DNA from: Saccharomycopsis fibuligera x Saccharomycopsis cf. fibuligera
Taxonomy: Eukaryota; Ascomycota; Saccharomycetes; Ascoideales; Saccharomycopsidaceae
Direction: 5' to 3'
Length of the DNA stretch: 64,000 nucleotides
NCBI GenBank assembly: GCA_001936135.1
Contig: CP012822.1
Span: 1,054,001-1,118,000 of the forward strand
Shown: one piece after another, positions 28,741 through 38,308 of the stretch
Position numbering within the stretch: the stretch's first letter is position 1
Layout: the number at the start of each line of letters is the position of its first letter
Program-made: the position numbers and the translations under genes
Notes under the pieces: generated by a model
The model's input: only the letters and a program-made list of their open reading frames with translations
Database searches by the model: none
Told to the model about the DNA's origin: nothing

Positions 28741-29900
28741 TCATTGGGCGGTGCCAATTTTTATTTATGTTTCTTTACTTAGTTTTATAAATTTTCTAGT
28801 TATCAACTATTCAAAAATTATAACGCAAGCTTTTTTTTTTTCTTCTTTTTTTTGCAAAAGGACTTCATATTTTGTAACAATTCACTAAGTAAATGAATGG
28901 CCTTGATAATCTTATAAGATGGTAAAAATTGTATATTTCTAAAGCTTAACCTACAATTTTAGAACCGATTTTTATCAAAACAAAAAATAATATTGTACAT
29001 GATCTAGCAGGAAGCTGTAATTCATTGAAGAGTTATACTATGAAGCCGAGTACCGAACAACTCAATCATATGAGGTTTTTTAAAGCCGCTGATATCTTTC
29101 CAGCACTCCAACACCATGTTTTTCAAAATTTACATCTTAAGGTAATTTTTTTTTAAAAAATAGTTTTTTGATAAAGAAGCTCAAACCTACAATATTCGAT
29201 TAATCCAACTATTCATTAACGCCGTAAAACAGTCGCAACAACAAAATCAACCCTGATCAAGACACATATGCATTGAACAAATACAAAAATAACAGCAGTG
29301 CTTTTCAATTAGTTGAAAATTTTCTCTATTTTGGAGCGCCCCAACAAGCAAACATTGAACCAAGGAATGAATTTTCTTTCTTCAGTCTTAACTATAGGAA
29401 ACTAGCAATTTCCCATGCGTCACCAAATTCATGGGGACACAAGCCAGTTGGCAATTACCGCGGGGAAAAAAAACAGAGACTGGCAATAGCTATGCGCAAG
29501 TGCGGCAGCGAACGGCCCCAGCATGCACCCATAGCGAGGTAGTCAGGAATGAGACCATTAGCATGGTATGGATATACATGGCTGTAAATTTAGATAAATT
29601 CCTAAATATTCATGCAGTGGAATATATATACGTTATTAGTGGCTAAATTTGCAGGTTCCCTGGGAAGGTCATTATGAAAATTTGTCCATTTTTTATGCAC
29701 AAATAAAAGTCACATCAAATCCTGGCAGACTGTGTAGTACTATCTATATAAACAAACATCAACTTTAATAGAAAATTCTAAAAAACAGCAGATGAATCAG
29801 CTTCCCTGATACTTATTATAAGTGGGAACGTCAAAGAAAAAAAACAAATAAACAAATAAACAAAAAAAAAACAAGTAATTTCTTTCAAAATTCTCAAAAA
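28741..29900 (+). promoter_or_regulatory. Upstream region of the intact MFS permease
   Basis: About 1.16 kb without a credible gene. A likely TATA box, TATATAAA, lies at 29746-29753, about 150 bp before the ATG. The leader is A-rich with AAACAAATAAACAAATAAAC repeats at about 29839-29873. A short GC-rich patch at 29458-29530 stands out from AT-rich surroundings. Confidence 0.5.
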
Positions 29901-31484
29901 ATGAGTGGTTTAGCCAAAGATTACAAGTCTGATTACTCATGTTCCAACGACTCGCTCTATTCAGGTGAAACAGTATTGGATCAAGATTATACAGAAAATT
30001 ACTTTGAAAATATTCATTATATTTCTGAGGAATCCAAAATTCTTAAAGTGGAAGAACTAGCTGAAACCTACAATGTTTCTCAAAGGAAGCTTACTTGGAA
30101 AATTGACTTTCACGTTGTTCCCCCATTTGCACTAATATATTTCATTGCATACTTGAACCGATCTAGTTTCGGCATTTTGCAAATTGAAGGACTATATTCT
30201 TCTTTGAGCTTATCAAAGTTACAGTTTTTCAGTTCGTACGTGACTTTCTTTGCACCATATATTGTCTTCCAGTCATTCTCAAATTTATTGCTCAAGTTCA
30301 TGAAGCCATGCGTTTGGATAAGCCTTGGGGTATTATTTTATGGCGCCACCACTTTCAGTACTGGGTTTGTAAAAGGTTATGCCACATTTGTTCTATGCCA
30401 ATTTTTCCATGGATTGTTTCAAGCCGGAACAGATTCTGCTCTTTTTTACATCTTAGGCCATTACTATGACAAAAGAGAATCCCAAAGAAGATTTTCTGGA
30501 ATTTATTCAGCTAGTTGTGTTGCTGGTGTGTTTGCAACATTGATTGCATATGTTGTGGATCAGTATCTTGCTGATGCCAGTAGCAATATGGGTTTGGAAA
30601 CATGGAGATGGTTATTGATAATTGAAGGCGCAATTACCATGGGTACTTCCATAGTGTTGTTTTTTCTCATTCCGGATTTCCCAGAAACAGCTACTTTTTT
30701 AACCAAGAGCGAGTCATCGTATTTAATCAAGAAGCTTCAATTGTATCATGGTGAATCAGGGTACAACATTCCTTTAGATTTTAAAAGCATCTTTACAACT
30801 ATCACCGATCCTATTATTTGGCTACCTGCTGTTGCGAGCATGGGACTCTCCTACATCACCATGGCCTACGCTTTGTTTGAGCCAGTCTTCATGCTCGAGA
30901 TTATCGCCGGTGGCACTACACAAACAAATAAAATGTCTATTTTTCCTTGGATGACGGCATTCATTTGGTGTAACGTTTGCTCGATTATTTCAGATAAATG
31001 TCAAAACCGGTTTGGATTTCTTGTGTTGAATATCGCGCTTACTATTGCTGGTGGGGGCATGGCTTATTCCAATGTAACCACTACAGCTCCCACAGCAGAT
31101 AACTTGAAATTTGTCGGATGTTTTTTGCTTGTTGCTGGGGCATATACAACCATGCCAATTTTGATTTGTTGGTCGTCGACTAATCTTGGTGGTCATTTGC
31201 GGAAAAGTGTGGGAATCTCATTGCAAGTGTCATGTGGTTCTGTTGGTGGGCTAATTGCTCTTTGGGGTTTCTATGATGATAATTTCAGATACACAAGAGG
31301 TTTTATTTTGGGATTTGTTGGTGCTATATTGTGCTTGCTAATCAGTGCGATATACTTGGTGATTATAAGAATACACAATAGAAAAAAGCGTACTAATCAA
31401 TACAAGAAGCAATTTTACGCTAAGCTGGAGGAGTTACAAATTATAGCTGGTGACAAAAATCCAGCATTAGATTACTTGTATTGA
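29901..31484 (+). CDS. MFS transporter, allantoate permease (Dal5/Tna1) family
   Basis: This 527-residue protein has about twelve hydrophobic membrane segments between charged tails. The first helix region reads VVPPFALIYFIAYLNRSSFGIL, the place where anion:cation symporters of the Dal5/Tna1/Vht1/Fen2 group have the L-D/N-R motif. GLFQAGTDSALFYILGHYY and ETWRWLLIIEGAITMGTSIV, with IPDFPETATFLT after it, are typical of this family. Members import allantoate, nicotinate, biotin, pantothenate, dipeptides or cysteine with protons; the substrate cannot be told here. The cytosolic N-terminus (about 70 residues) is acidic and may be a regulatory region. A decayed tandem paralogue lies upstream, so the locus has undergone duplication and loss. 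Confidence 0.88.
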   Translation: MSGLAKDYKSDYSCSNDSLYSGETVLDQDYTENYFENIHYISEESKILKVEELAETYNVSQRKLTWKIDFHVVPPFALIYFIAYLNRSSFGILQIEGLYSSLSLSKLQFFSSYVTFFAPYIVFQSFSNLLLKFMKPCVWISLGVLFYGATTFSTGFVKGYATFVLCQFFHGLFQAGTDSALFYILGHYYDKRESQRRFSGIYSASCVAGVFATLIAYVVDQYLADASSNMGLETWRWLLIIEGAITMGTSIVLFFLIPDFPETATFLTKSESSYLIKKLQLYHGESGYNIPLDFKSIFTTITDPIIWLPAVASMGLSYITMAYALFEPVFMLEIIAGGTTQTNKMSIFPWMTAFIWCNVCSIISDKCQNRFGFLVLNIALTIAGGGMAYSNVTTTAPTADNLKFVGCFLLVAGAYTTMPILICWSSTNLGGHLRKSVGISLQVSCGSVGGLIALWGFYDDNFRYTRGFILGFVGAILCLLISAIYLVIIRIHNRKKRTNQYKKQFYAKLEELQIIAGDKNPALDYLY

Positions 31485-32521
31485 ACTTTCCTGGTTTTCT
31501 TGTTTTATCATCTTTTTCAATTCTTCACGATTCTAACGGTTTTTCTTAAAAAAGTCTCATTATTTTGTATTTTACTCAATTTTGCGTATTGAATTCTTCA
31601 TAATTTAATCTTCATTTTTTTTTTTTTTAATTATATTCCCTTGTAGTAAAGTATCTCGTTTCTACTGTTGTACGAGATCTGTTACTGGACCCTGATTAGT
31701 TACTAATGACTAAGCAATAGTATCACATGATATTACTATATCAGCCAATTATAGCATGCGTAACCCTTCAGGGTGTTACGTTTTCCGCTTATTATACATG
31801 CCGCACCTACATAGCTAATAGCATATAGACCAGAAGACTCTTAAAGGGAATGTCTCTGTAGCTTTATGATTATTGTGATGAAAGCTTGTGTGTCACCCGA
31901 TCTTTGGCATTACCGGATATCACATTTGTGCTACATAAGATTAATGGAGTAGAGACTGAAGACATAAGCGATCTCGTATTTGTGACAACTGCACTGTCAA
32001 ACATGTCTGAGTTCTGTTTCGTTGGCAACTGCGCAATACTGAAAAATAGCAACTGCGCCAGGACAGCAACATCGCAGCCTGTATACCGTTACCAGCAAAG
32101 CAATTCACGAATTTTGTCTGCACTACTAGCTCTCACCAGTGGCAATTTATTAGGTAAATACTTTGTTCCTTGATGCAGCCAAAGACAATAGCATCTAGCC
32201 TATACACATAAACTGCCACCATGATGCCAGACACCCGCCGCATTGGCACTAGAATCCCAACAACTGCAATGACGTTAGTCCATGACAGATGCGTCACTAT
32301 GCACCAAGACGCGTCACTAGCGTCACTGTCTCCATTTTTCCTCTCGTTTTCTGTATTTTTTTTTTTTTTTTTTTGGTTTTTGTCTCTGGACCCAAAAATT
32401 AAATATGTCCCCGTTTTCTGCTTTTATATATTCTCAACATCAATCAACATCTACACCCACATCTCCGCAATTGAAATATACAAGCGCCCAGTAACTGTTT
32501 TATCGTTGTACCATAGCTGCA
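31485..32521. promoter_or_regulatory. Spacer upstream of the 789-aa membrane protein
   Basis: The left part is T-rich 3' sequence of the permease. An imperfect hairpin, CGTAACCC...GGTGTTACG with loop TTCAG, lies at 31759-31780. A 19-nt poly(T) run at 32356-32374 is followed by the likely core promoter (TTTTATATATTC at 32423-32434). Short open frames have no recognisable content. Confidence 0.5.
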
Positions 32522-34891
32522 ATGTTCTTGACAGTTGCAATTATTGCCTCCGCAACTTTTTTGTTGCCCTTTCTTTCTCTAGTAAACAAAGACTACATTC
32601 CTGACTTCTTGCTTACTCTATCAAACCAGATAAGCGGATACTTGCCTGAAGCTCTTCACGTCAATGTCGAGGACACACTCCACAAATTGCCAGAAAATGT
32701 CTCAGCCACAGACAATATTATCAAGCCAACTGAATCTTCCCATACTGCGTTGTTGAAAGAGCTCGTTTTGAACACTACTAAGCCGCTCGATGTTCATGTT
32801 AAAGATGTCAAACCCCTCATTGGATATGAGTTCAATATTGTTAACTACTTGCCTGACTCAGTTCACACGTTTATTTTAAATCACAATCATATAATCAGAG
32901 GGGTGCAAGAGTTCAATTGGTTAGTTAACTCTGCAATCGATAAAGCAAAGCAATTTTCTGATTCTTTATTCTTCAACAATTATGTTTACCCACACTACCA
33001 ACTGGGACGTTTGCTAGCTTCTCAAAACTATTTGAGAGTTAGAGAGTATACCAATGAATTGTTGGAAAAACACTATTACACTTTGTCTCCTGATGACCAA
33101 GAGAGAGTTCAGAGCCTCGCACTCGCAGCTAGTATTCTTGTTGCTTTGCTTTTGTTGAGCCCTTTGATCAAATTTTTGTTCAGATTGCTCATCAAAGATG
33201 CCAAAGAATACCATGACTCCTCAAAAAAACAGTTCAAACCACCAAAAGGTTCCTCTCCGCAAAATGGCAATATTGCAAAAGATTCGCAAGATGAATATCA
33301 TACTGGTAAAAAAATCGTCGATGACGTCGCAAAAACTGCTACTGCTAAATATTCCAGAAAAAACAGAAAATTGAAGCAACAGGGTAAAGTAGGTGAGATC
33401 CATAAAGATGAAGAGGATGTTGACGTCAAACAGAAAGCCAAAGAAAACTCGAAAGACAACTCGAAGAAAAGCGTTACTGGTGAAGATAGTAAATCAACAG
33501 TTGGCTCTTTATATGACGCCATAAATGATACATTCGCCAAAATACCAAGAGTAAACGACGATGTTTTGTCTTCTTTCAAAAATGACGTGCAAAAGGGATA
33601 TGAAGAGTCAAAAAGCAAATTAGTTAATGACAAGGAAGATTCTTCAAAAAATGGTAAGTCAGACTCAAGTGCTCGTAGCTCTGACAACTCAAGTGCTGAA
33701 CCAGCGAGGACTATCCAGTACGAGCCAGAAAAAGAAATCAAGGAACAAGAAGAAAAACCGCCTGCGAAAAGTTTAAGCGCCATTTCTCTTGAACATTTAG
33801 CTGAGATTGTCAACAATTCCCATGTCGACTTGAAAAAATCCTGGGGTAACTTTGCTGATATACCAGAACAGTATCCAGTTGACTATAAAACTTCAGATTC
33901 TGAACAAGCAAGATCAACTCTTGACTCAGATGGACAACTGACCACTAGTAGCCACGACTTTGATCATCACTCTGATAGTAGTCATCCTACAAGATATAAC
34001 GTTCCAAGAGTGGAGTCGTTCATTAAACAACCAATTCCAATGATTGACCATATCATTCAAAGTGCAATTACTAAAGAAATTGAAATTGAAACCAACGCTA
34101 CCGTCACTAAGGGCTCAGAAACAAAAATTATCAAAGAAGCAAATGGTGATGAAACTTTTATTCAAAGAGAAGGTGAAAAGAAAGAAATCGAAGCTGAAAT
34201 CCCTAAGACACCATTGCTTACAATAACAAAGGATGCAGCTGCTGAAGATGTTGATAGTGAACAACCAATTAGAAAGCCACATTCACGTAAGGCTTCTGTG
34301 AGTGAGGAGCACAATGTTGAACATAAAATTGTTACTGGGAATAACAATGGTGGCGAGAGAAAAGAGCCAATACGCATTGAAAAAATTGAAACCAAAAGGC
34401 AAGTCACCGAGTTTCAAACTGGACCTCCAAGAAACCAGGACAGCAGTGACAGTGAGACTGAAACGGAAGATGAAAAGGAGAATTTTAACATTGTTGAAAA
34501 CAAAGGGGCTATTCAAGTCAGTACTCCAGAAAAGCAAACAGTTAAACCTTTTGATGAATTATCCAATAGGAAGTCAGACAGCTCCGAAGTCAGCAAAGTG
34601 CAACTTATCCCCGCTACTGATGGTTCTCTAACGGAAGTAATTCATGAAACAAAAAACAGTACAATGATTTCTCCTTCCAAATTGATCTACCAGTCTCTGA
34701 TTAACACCACTAGCGGAGTTTCTAGCAATAATGTGTACTCATCAATTATCTTACCACAGTCGCAGTCACCAACTAAGCAATCGATCAAGAGCAGAACTGG
34801 ATCACGGTCTAGTTTCAAAGAAAACTTAGACTCAATTCAATTAGATAGAAAAAGCTCAGTCGCAGACACTTCCAATAGTTCTGTAGAGTAA
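32522..34891 (+). CDS. Two-TM protein with long charged disordered tail, unknown function
   Basis: I do not recognise this 789-residue protein. It starts with a signal peptide or signal anchor (FLTVAIIASATFLLPFLSLV). About 180 residues with several Asn glycosylation sequons follow (NVSA, NTTK). A second membrane helix lies at about 199-220 (LAASILVALLLLSPLIKFLF). The remaining 560 residues are hydrophilic, rich in Lys, Glu, Asp and Ser, with KKSVTGEDSKS-type and ENFNIVENKG-type segments, and are probably disordered. If the first helix is cleaved or inserted, the middle domain would be in the ER lumen or cell exterior and the long tail in the cytosol. A role in ER, Golgi or plasma-membrane scaffolding is conceivable but unproven. 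AT-rich codon use resembles neighbouring genes. Confidence 0.8.
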   Translation: MFLTVAIIASATFLLPFLSLVNKDYIPDFLLTLSNQISGYLPEALHVNVEDTLHKLPENVSATDNIIKPTESSHTALLKELVLNTTKPLDVHVKDVKPLIGYEFNIVNYLPDSVHTFILNHNHIIRGVQEFNWLVNSAIDKAKQFSDSLFFNNYVYPHYQLGRLLASQNYLRVREYTNELLEKHYYTLSPDDQERVQSLALAASILVALLLLSPLIKFLFRLLIKDAKEYHDSSKKQFKPPKGSSPQNGNIAKDSQDEYHTGKKIVDDVAKTATAKYSRKNRKLKQQGKVGEIHKDEEDVDVKQKAKENSKDNSKKSVTGEDSKSTVGSLYDAINDTFAKIPRVNDDVLSSFKNDVQKGYEESKSKLVNDKEDSSKNGKSDSSARSSDNSSAEPARTIQYEPEKEIKEQEEKPPAKSLSAISLEHLAEIVNNSHVDLKKSWGNFADIPEQYPVDYKTSDSEQARSTLDSDGQLTTSSHDFDHHSDSSHPTRYNVPRVESFIKQPIPMIDHIIQSAITKEIEIETNATVTKGSETKIIKEANGDETFIQREGEKKEIEAEIPKTPLLTITKDAAAEDVDSEQPIRKPHSRKASVSEEHNVEHKIVTGNNNGGERKEPIRIEKIETKRQVTEFQTGPPRNQDSSDSETETEDEKENFNIVENKGAIQVSTPEKQTVKPFDELSNRKSDSSEVSKVQLIPATDGSLTEVIHETKNSTMISPSKLIYQSLINTTSGVSSNNVYSSIILPQSQSPTKQSIKSRTGSRSSFKENLDSIQLDRKSSVADTSNSSVE

Positions 34892-35581
34892 ACTAGTAAA
34901 CGTGCTCGGATATTCATTTATGGTTGTTTTTTGGTGTGTATAATAAATTTTTTCCCTACCCAAATTTTTGACCTTTCTTTTTGTTGAATTTCTTTTTCTA
35001 TGTGATTTTTGCTTTTTTATTATTTTTTCTCTTGACTTATCTTTGCCTGACTGATCCTCTTTATTATCCAATAATTTTTGTATTCCTATATGTATTTTAC
35101 TGATTTTATTTTGAATATTATTCCCCGCAAAACTGCTTTATCTGAATTGTGATGCTATAGTTCTCGTATTCTGTCTCCGGATGCTGTCTGTGCCTGCTGT
35201 GTGTTTGGCCTGTATCGGCTTTCAAAGAAAAGCTTGCGCCCCTCGACTTCCATGCATGTCGACGCACAAACATGTGTCACTGGAGTGACTAATTTGGATT
35301 ATGAAAATCAGGCTACTGATTGGCTATGAGAAGCAGCTCCGGTACCGCTCCTGTTACCGGATCATCGCCCGCCCAAAATGACTTATTTCTTTTTGACAAT
35401 TTCATAGTTTCTTTTCGACAGTATATATATTATGCCCACGCCAGCAATTTATCACCAGTTTTGTCAGTTGATTTCCTTGAAGTGTCGTTTTAAACTAACT
35501 TTATTATTAATTTCTCTACATTATCTGATTGCGACAAAGTTGAAAAACACTTGCCTTTCTCCACGCATTAATCCATAAGCA
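34892..35581 (+). promoter_or_regulatory. LEU1 promoter with Leu3 site and TATA box
   Basis: CCGGTACCGC at 35339-35348 matches the Leu3 operator CCGGNNCCGG at every fixed base but the last. A CCAAT-type box (CCAATCAG on the minus strand) lies 13-22 bp upstream of it. TATATATAT at 35422-35430 is about 75 bp downstream of the site and about 150 bp before the ATG. The layout suggests induction by Leu3 with alpha-isopropylmalate, as in yeast LEU1. Confidence 0.65.
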
Positions 35582-37849
35582 ATGACAATCGCTAACCAAC
35601 CTAAGACATTGTATGATAAGGTCTTCGAAGACCATATCGTCCACAGAGATTCATCAGGATCTTGCTTACTATACATTGACAGACATTTGGTGCATGAAGT
35701 TACTTCTCCACAAGCTTTTGAAGGTTTAGAAGTTGCTGGAAGAAAGGTGAGAAGAACCGACTGTACTTTAGCCACTGTTGACCACAATATTCCAACGATT
35801 TCCAGAAAAAATTTTAAAAATGTGGAGACTTTTATTGAACAAAAAGATTCCAAACTTCAAGTATCCACTTTAGAAAAAAACGTCAAAGCATTTCATGTGC
35901 CATATTTTGGCATGACTGACTCTAGACAAGGTATTGTTCATGTTGTTGGTCCTGAACAAGGATTTACTTTACCAGGTACTACGGTGGTTTGTGGTGATTC
36001 CCATACCTCAACTCACGGTGCCTTTGGTGCATTAGCCTTCGGTATTGGTACTTCTGAAGTTGAACATGTCTTGGCTACACAAACTTTGAATCAGTCTAAA
36101 TCCAAAAACATGAGAGTTCTTGTTAAGGGAAAACTACTCCCTGGTATAACATCCAAGGACTTGGTTTTACACATCATTGGCTTGATCGGTACTGCTGGTG
36201 GTACTGGAAGTGTCATTGAATTTGCTGGTGAAGCCATTGAAGATTTGTCCATGGAAGCAAGAATGTCCATGTGCAATATGTCTATTGAAGCTGGTGCTAG
36301 AGCTGGTATGATCAGTCCTGATGAAACCACTTTTAACTATATCAAAAACAGACCATTAGCCCCAAAGGGCGAAGAATGGGAAAAAGCCGTCAACTACTGG
36401 AAGACATTGAAGAGTGACCCTGGTGCTTACTTTGATGAAGAAGTGGTGGTTGAAGCTAAAGATGTGATTCCAACGATTACTTGGGGTACTTCTCCTCAAG
36501 ATGCATTACCAATTACTGCTTCTACTCCAGATCCATCTACCGTCACCGATGACATCAAGAAGACTGGTATGACTAGAGCTTTAGAATACATGGGTTTGAA
36601 ACCAAATGTACCACTCCAAGAAATCTCCATTGATAAGGTTTTCATTGGTTCTTGTACTAATTCTAGAATTGAAGATTTGAGAGAAGCTGCTAAAGTGGTG
36701 AAGGGCAACAAGATTGCTCCTAATGTGAAATTGGCTATGATTGTTCCAGGTTCCGGTTTAGTGAAAAAGAGAGCTGAGCAAGAAGGCTTGGACAAAATTT
36801 TTATCGACGCTGGCTTTGAATGGCGTGAAGCCGGTTGTTCTATGTGTTTAGGTATGAACCCAGATATTTTGAACCCAGGTGAAAGATGTGCCTCTACCTC
36901 TAACAGAAATTTCGAAGGTAGACAAGGTGCTAAATCTAGAACACACTTGATGAGTCCCGCCATGGCTGCTGCTGCTTCTATCGAAGGTAAATTTACTGAC
37001 ATCAGAAATTTCCACTACAAATTCAATGACAATGCCAAAATTTCTATTGAAGTTGATGAAGAAGAACAAAAACAATATGCTCAACCTCAACAACCATTAA
37101 AGAAACACAAAGCTTCTAAAATAACTGTTAAACAAACAACATCTGATGATGAAGCTGAAGAAGGTGAAAAGAAGGAAACTACCAAAACTAAACCAGCTGG
37201 TCTTGGTAAATTTGAGGTGGTCTCCGGTCTTGCTGCTCCATTGAAGAAAGCTAACGTTGATACAGATGCTATTATTCCAAAGCAATTCTTGAAAACTATT
37301 AAGCGTACTGGTTTAAGAAACGGTTTATTTTACGAATGGAGATTCAATAAGGATCCAAAAAATGGTGAAGACGTTGCTACTGACTTTATGTTGAACGTGG
37401 ACCCATGGACCAAAGCTGAAATCTTGGTTGTTAATGGTCCTAACTTTGGTTGCGGTTCTTCCAGAGAACATGCTCCATGGGCTTTGAAAGATTTTGGTAT
37501 CAAATCCATCATTGCACCATCCTTCGGTGATATCTTCTACAACAACTCTTTTAAGAATGGTTTATTACCAATCAGAGTTGATCAGCAAATTATTACTGAA
37601 AAGATGATCCCAATTGCCGAAAGAGGTGAAAATTTGGTGATCGACTTGCCAAACCAAGTGATCAAGACCACCGGTGGTGAAGAAATTGTCAAGTTTGAAG
37701 TTGATGAATTCAGAAAAAACAATTTGGTTAAAGGTTTGGATGAAATTGGTTTAACTTTGCAAAAAGACCAATATATTAGTGCGTACGAGAAGAAAAGAAA
37801 AGAAAAATTTTCTTTCTTTGAAGGTGGTTCCACTTTATTGAATTTTTAA
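35582..37849 (+). CDS. LEU1: 3-isopropylmalate dehydratase (isopropylmalate isomerase)
   Basis: This 755-residue aconitase-family enzyme interconverts 2- and 3-isopropylmalate in leucine biosynthesis in the cytosol. Both domains are fused, as in fungi. The large domain has [20 protein letters not shown] and three [4Fe-4S] ligands: Cys358 in GSCTNSR, and Cys419 and Cys422 in [13 protein letters not shown] Lys/Glu-rich linker (about 500-540) precedes the swivel domain, with [14 protein letters not shown] and [15 protein letters not shown]. Codon use is strongly biased (TTG, GGT, GCT, AGA), which suggests high expression. Upstream lie a Leu3-type site and TATA box. The cluster must be made by the cytosolic iron-sulfur pathway. 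Confidence 0.99.
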   Translation: MTIANQPKTLYDKVFEDHIVHRDSSGSCLLYIDRHLVHEVTSPQAFEGLEVAGRKVRRTDCTLATVDHNIPTISRKNFKNVETFIEQKDSKLQVSTLEKNVKAFHVPYFGMTDSRQGIVHVVGPEQGFTLPGTTVVCGDSHTSTHGAFGALAFGIGTSEVEHVLATQTLNQSKSKNMRVLVKGKLLPGITSKDLVLHIIGLIGTAGGTGSVIEFAGEAIEDLSMEARMSMCNMSIEAGARAGMISPDETTFNYIKNRPLAPKGEEWEKAVNYWKTLKSDPGAYFDEEVVVEAKDVIPTITWGTSPQDALPITASTPDPSTVTDDIKKTGMTRALEYMGLKPNVPLQEISIDKVFIGSCTNSRIEDLREAAKVVKGNKIAPNVKLAMIVPGSGLVKKRAEQEGLDKIFIDAGFEWREAGCSMCLGMNPDILNPGERCASTSNRNFEGRQGAKSRTHLMSPAMAAAASIEGKFTDIRNFHYKFNDNAKISIEVDEEEQKQYAQPQQPLKKHKASKITVKQTTSDDEAEEGEKKETTKTKPAGLGKFEVVSGLAAPLKKANVDTDAIIPKQFLKTIKRTGLRNGLFYEWRFNKDPKNGEDVATDFMLNVDPWTKAEILVVNGPNFGCGSSREHAPWALKDFGIKSIIAPSFGDIFYNNSFKNGLLPIRVDQQIITEKMIPIAERGENLVIDLPNQVIKTTGGEEIVKFEVDEFRKNNLVKGLDEIGLTLQKDQYISAYEKKRKEKFSFFEGGSTLLNF

Positions 37850-38308
37850 ATTTGAGAGATGACAATTTGCTAAATGTCAGTTTTATTCCTGTCTTCCTTT
37901 ATGCTAGTTTTTAATGTTCTGTATTTTTCTATATTTTTCTATGCCTTTGAAACATGGCATCATTGTCTTTATATTGCTTAGCGTCTCTTAATACAATAAA
38001 CTAATGAATTATAAAAAATAATAAAAAAATTTGTATGCACTTTGACTTAGGCTATAAAGTATAAATTCATTAAATCCGTTGTAATAGAATAGAACAATTG
38101 ATCCGGATTGATGGTATAACATTACTAAAACCCCTCCGCGCCACAAAAAATGGTACCGAAACATGATGAGCCAACCGCGATCTTCAATTTAGGGAAGAGC
38201 TTGTAGACACCAGCCCCCGTTAATGACTTCAACAGAACCGGTGTGTTTGTTTTTAACCTCAATTCTCGAACAACACATCTGCAAAACTAACAACTTTAAA
38301 GAGCAATC
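37850..38308. promoter_or_regulatory. Spacer LEU1 to TIP120
   Basis: AT-rich LEU1 3' region followed by the TIP120 promoter. CCCCT at 38132-38136 could be a stress-response element, but the motif is too short to carry weight. I see no gene. Confidence 0.5.
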
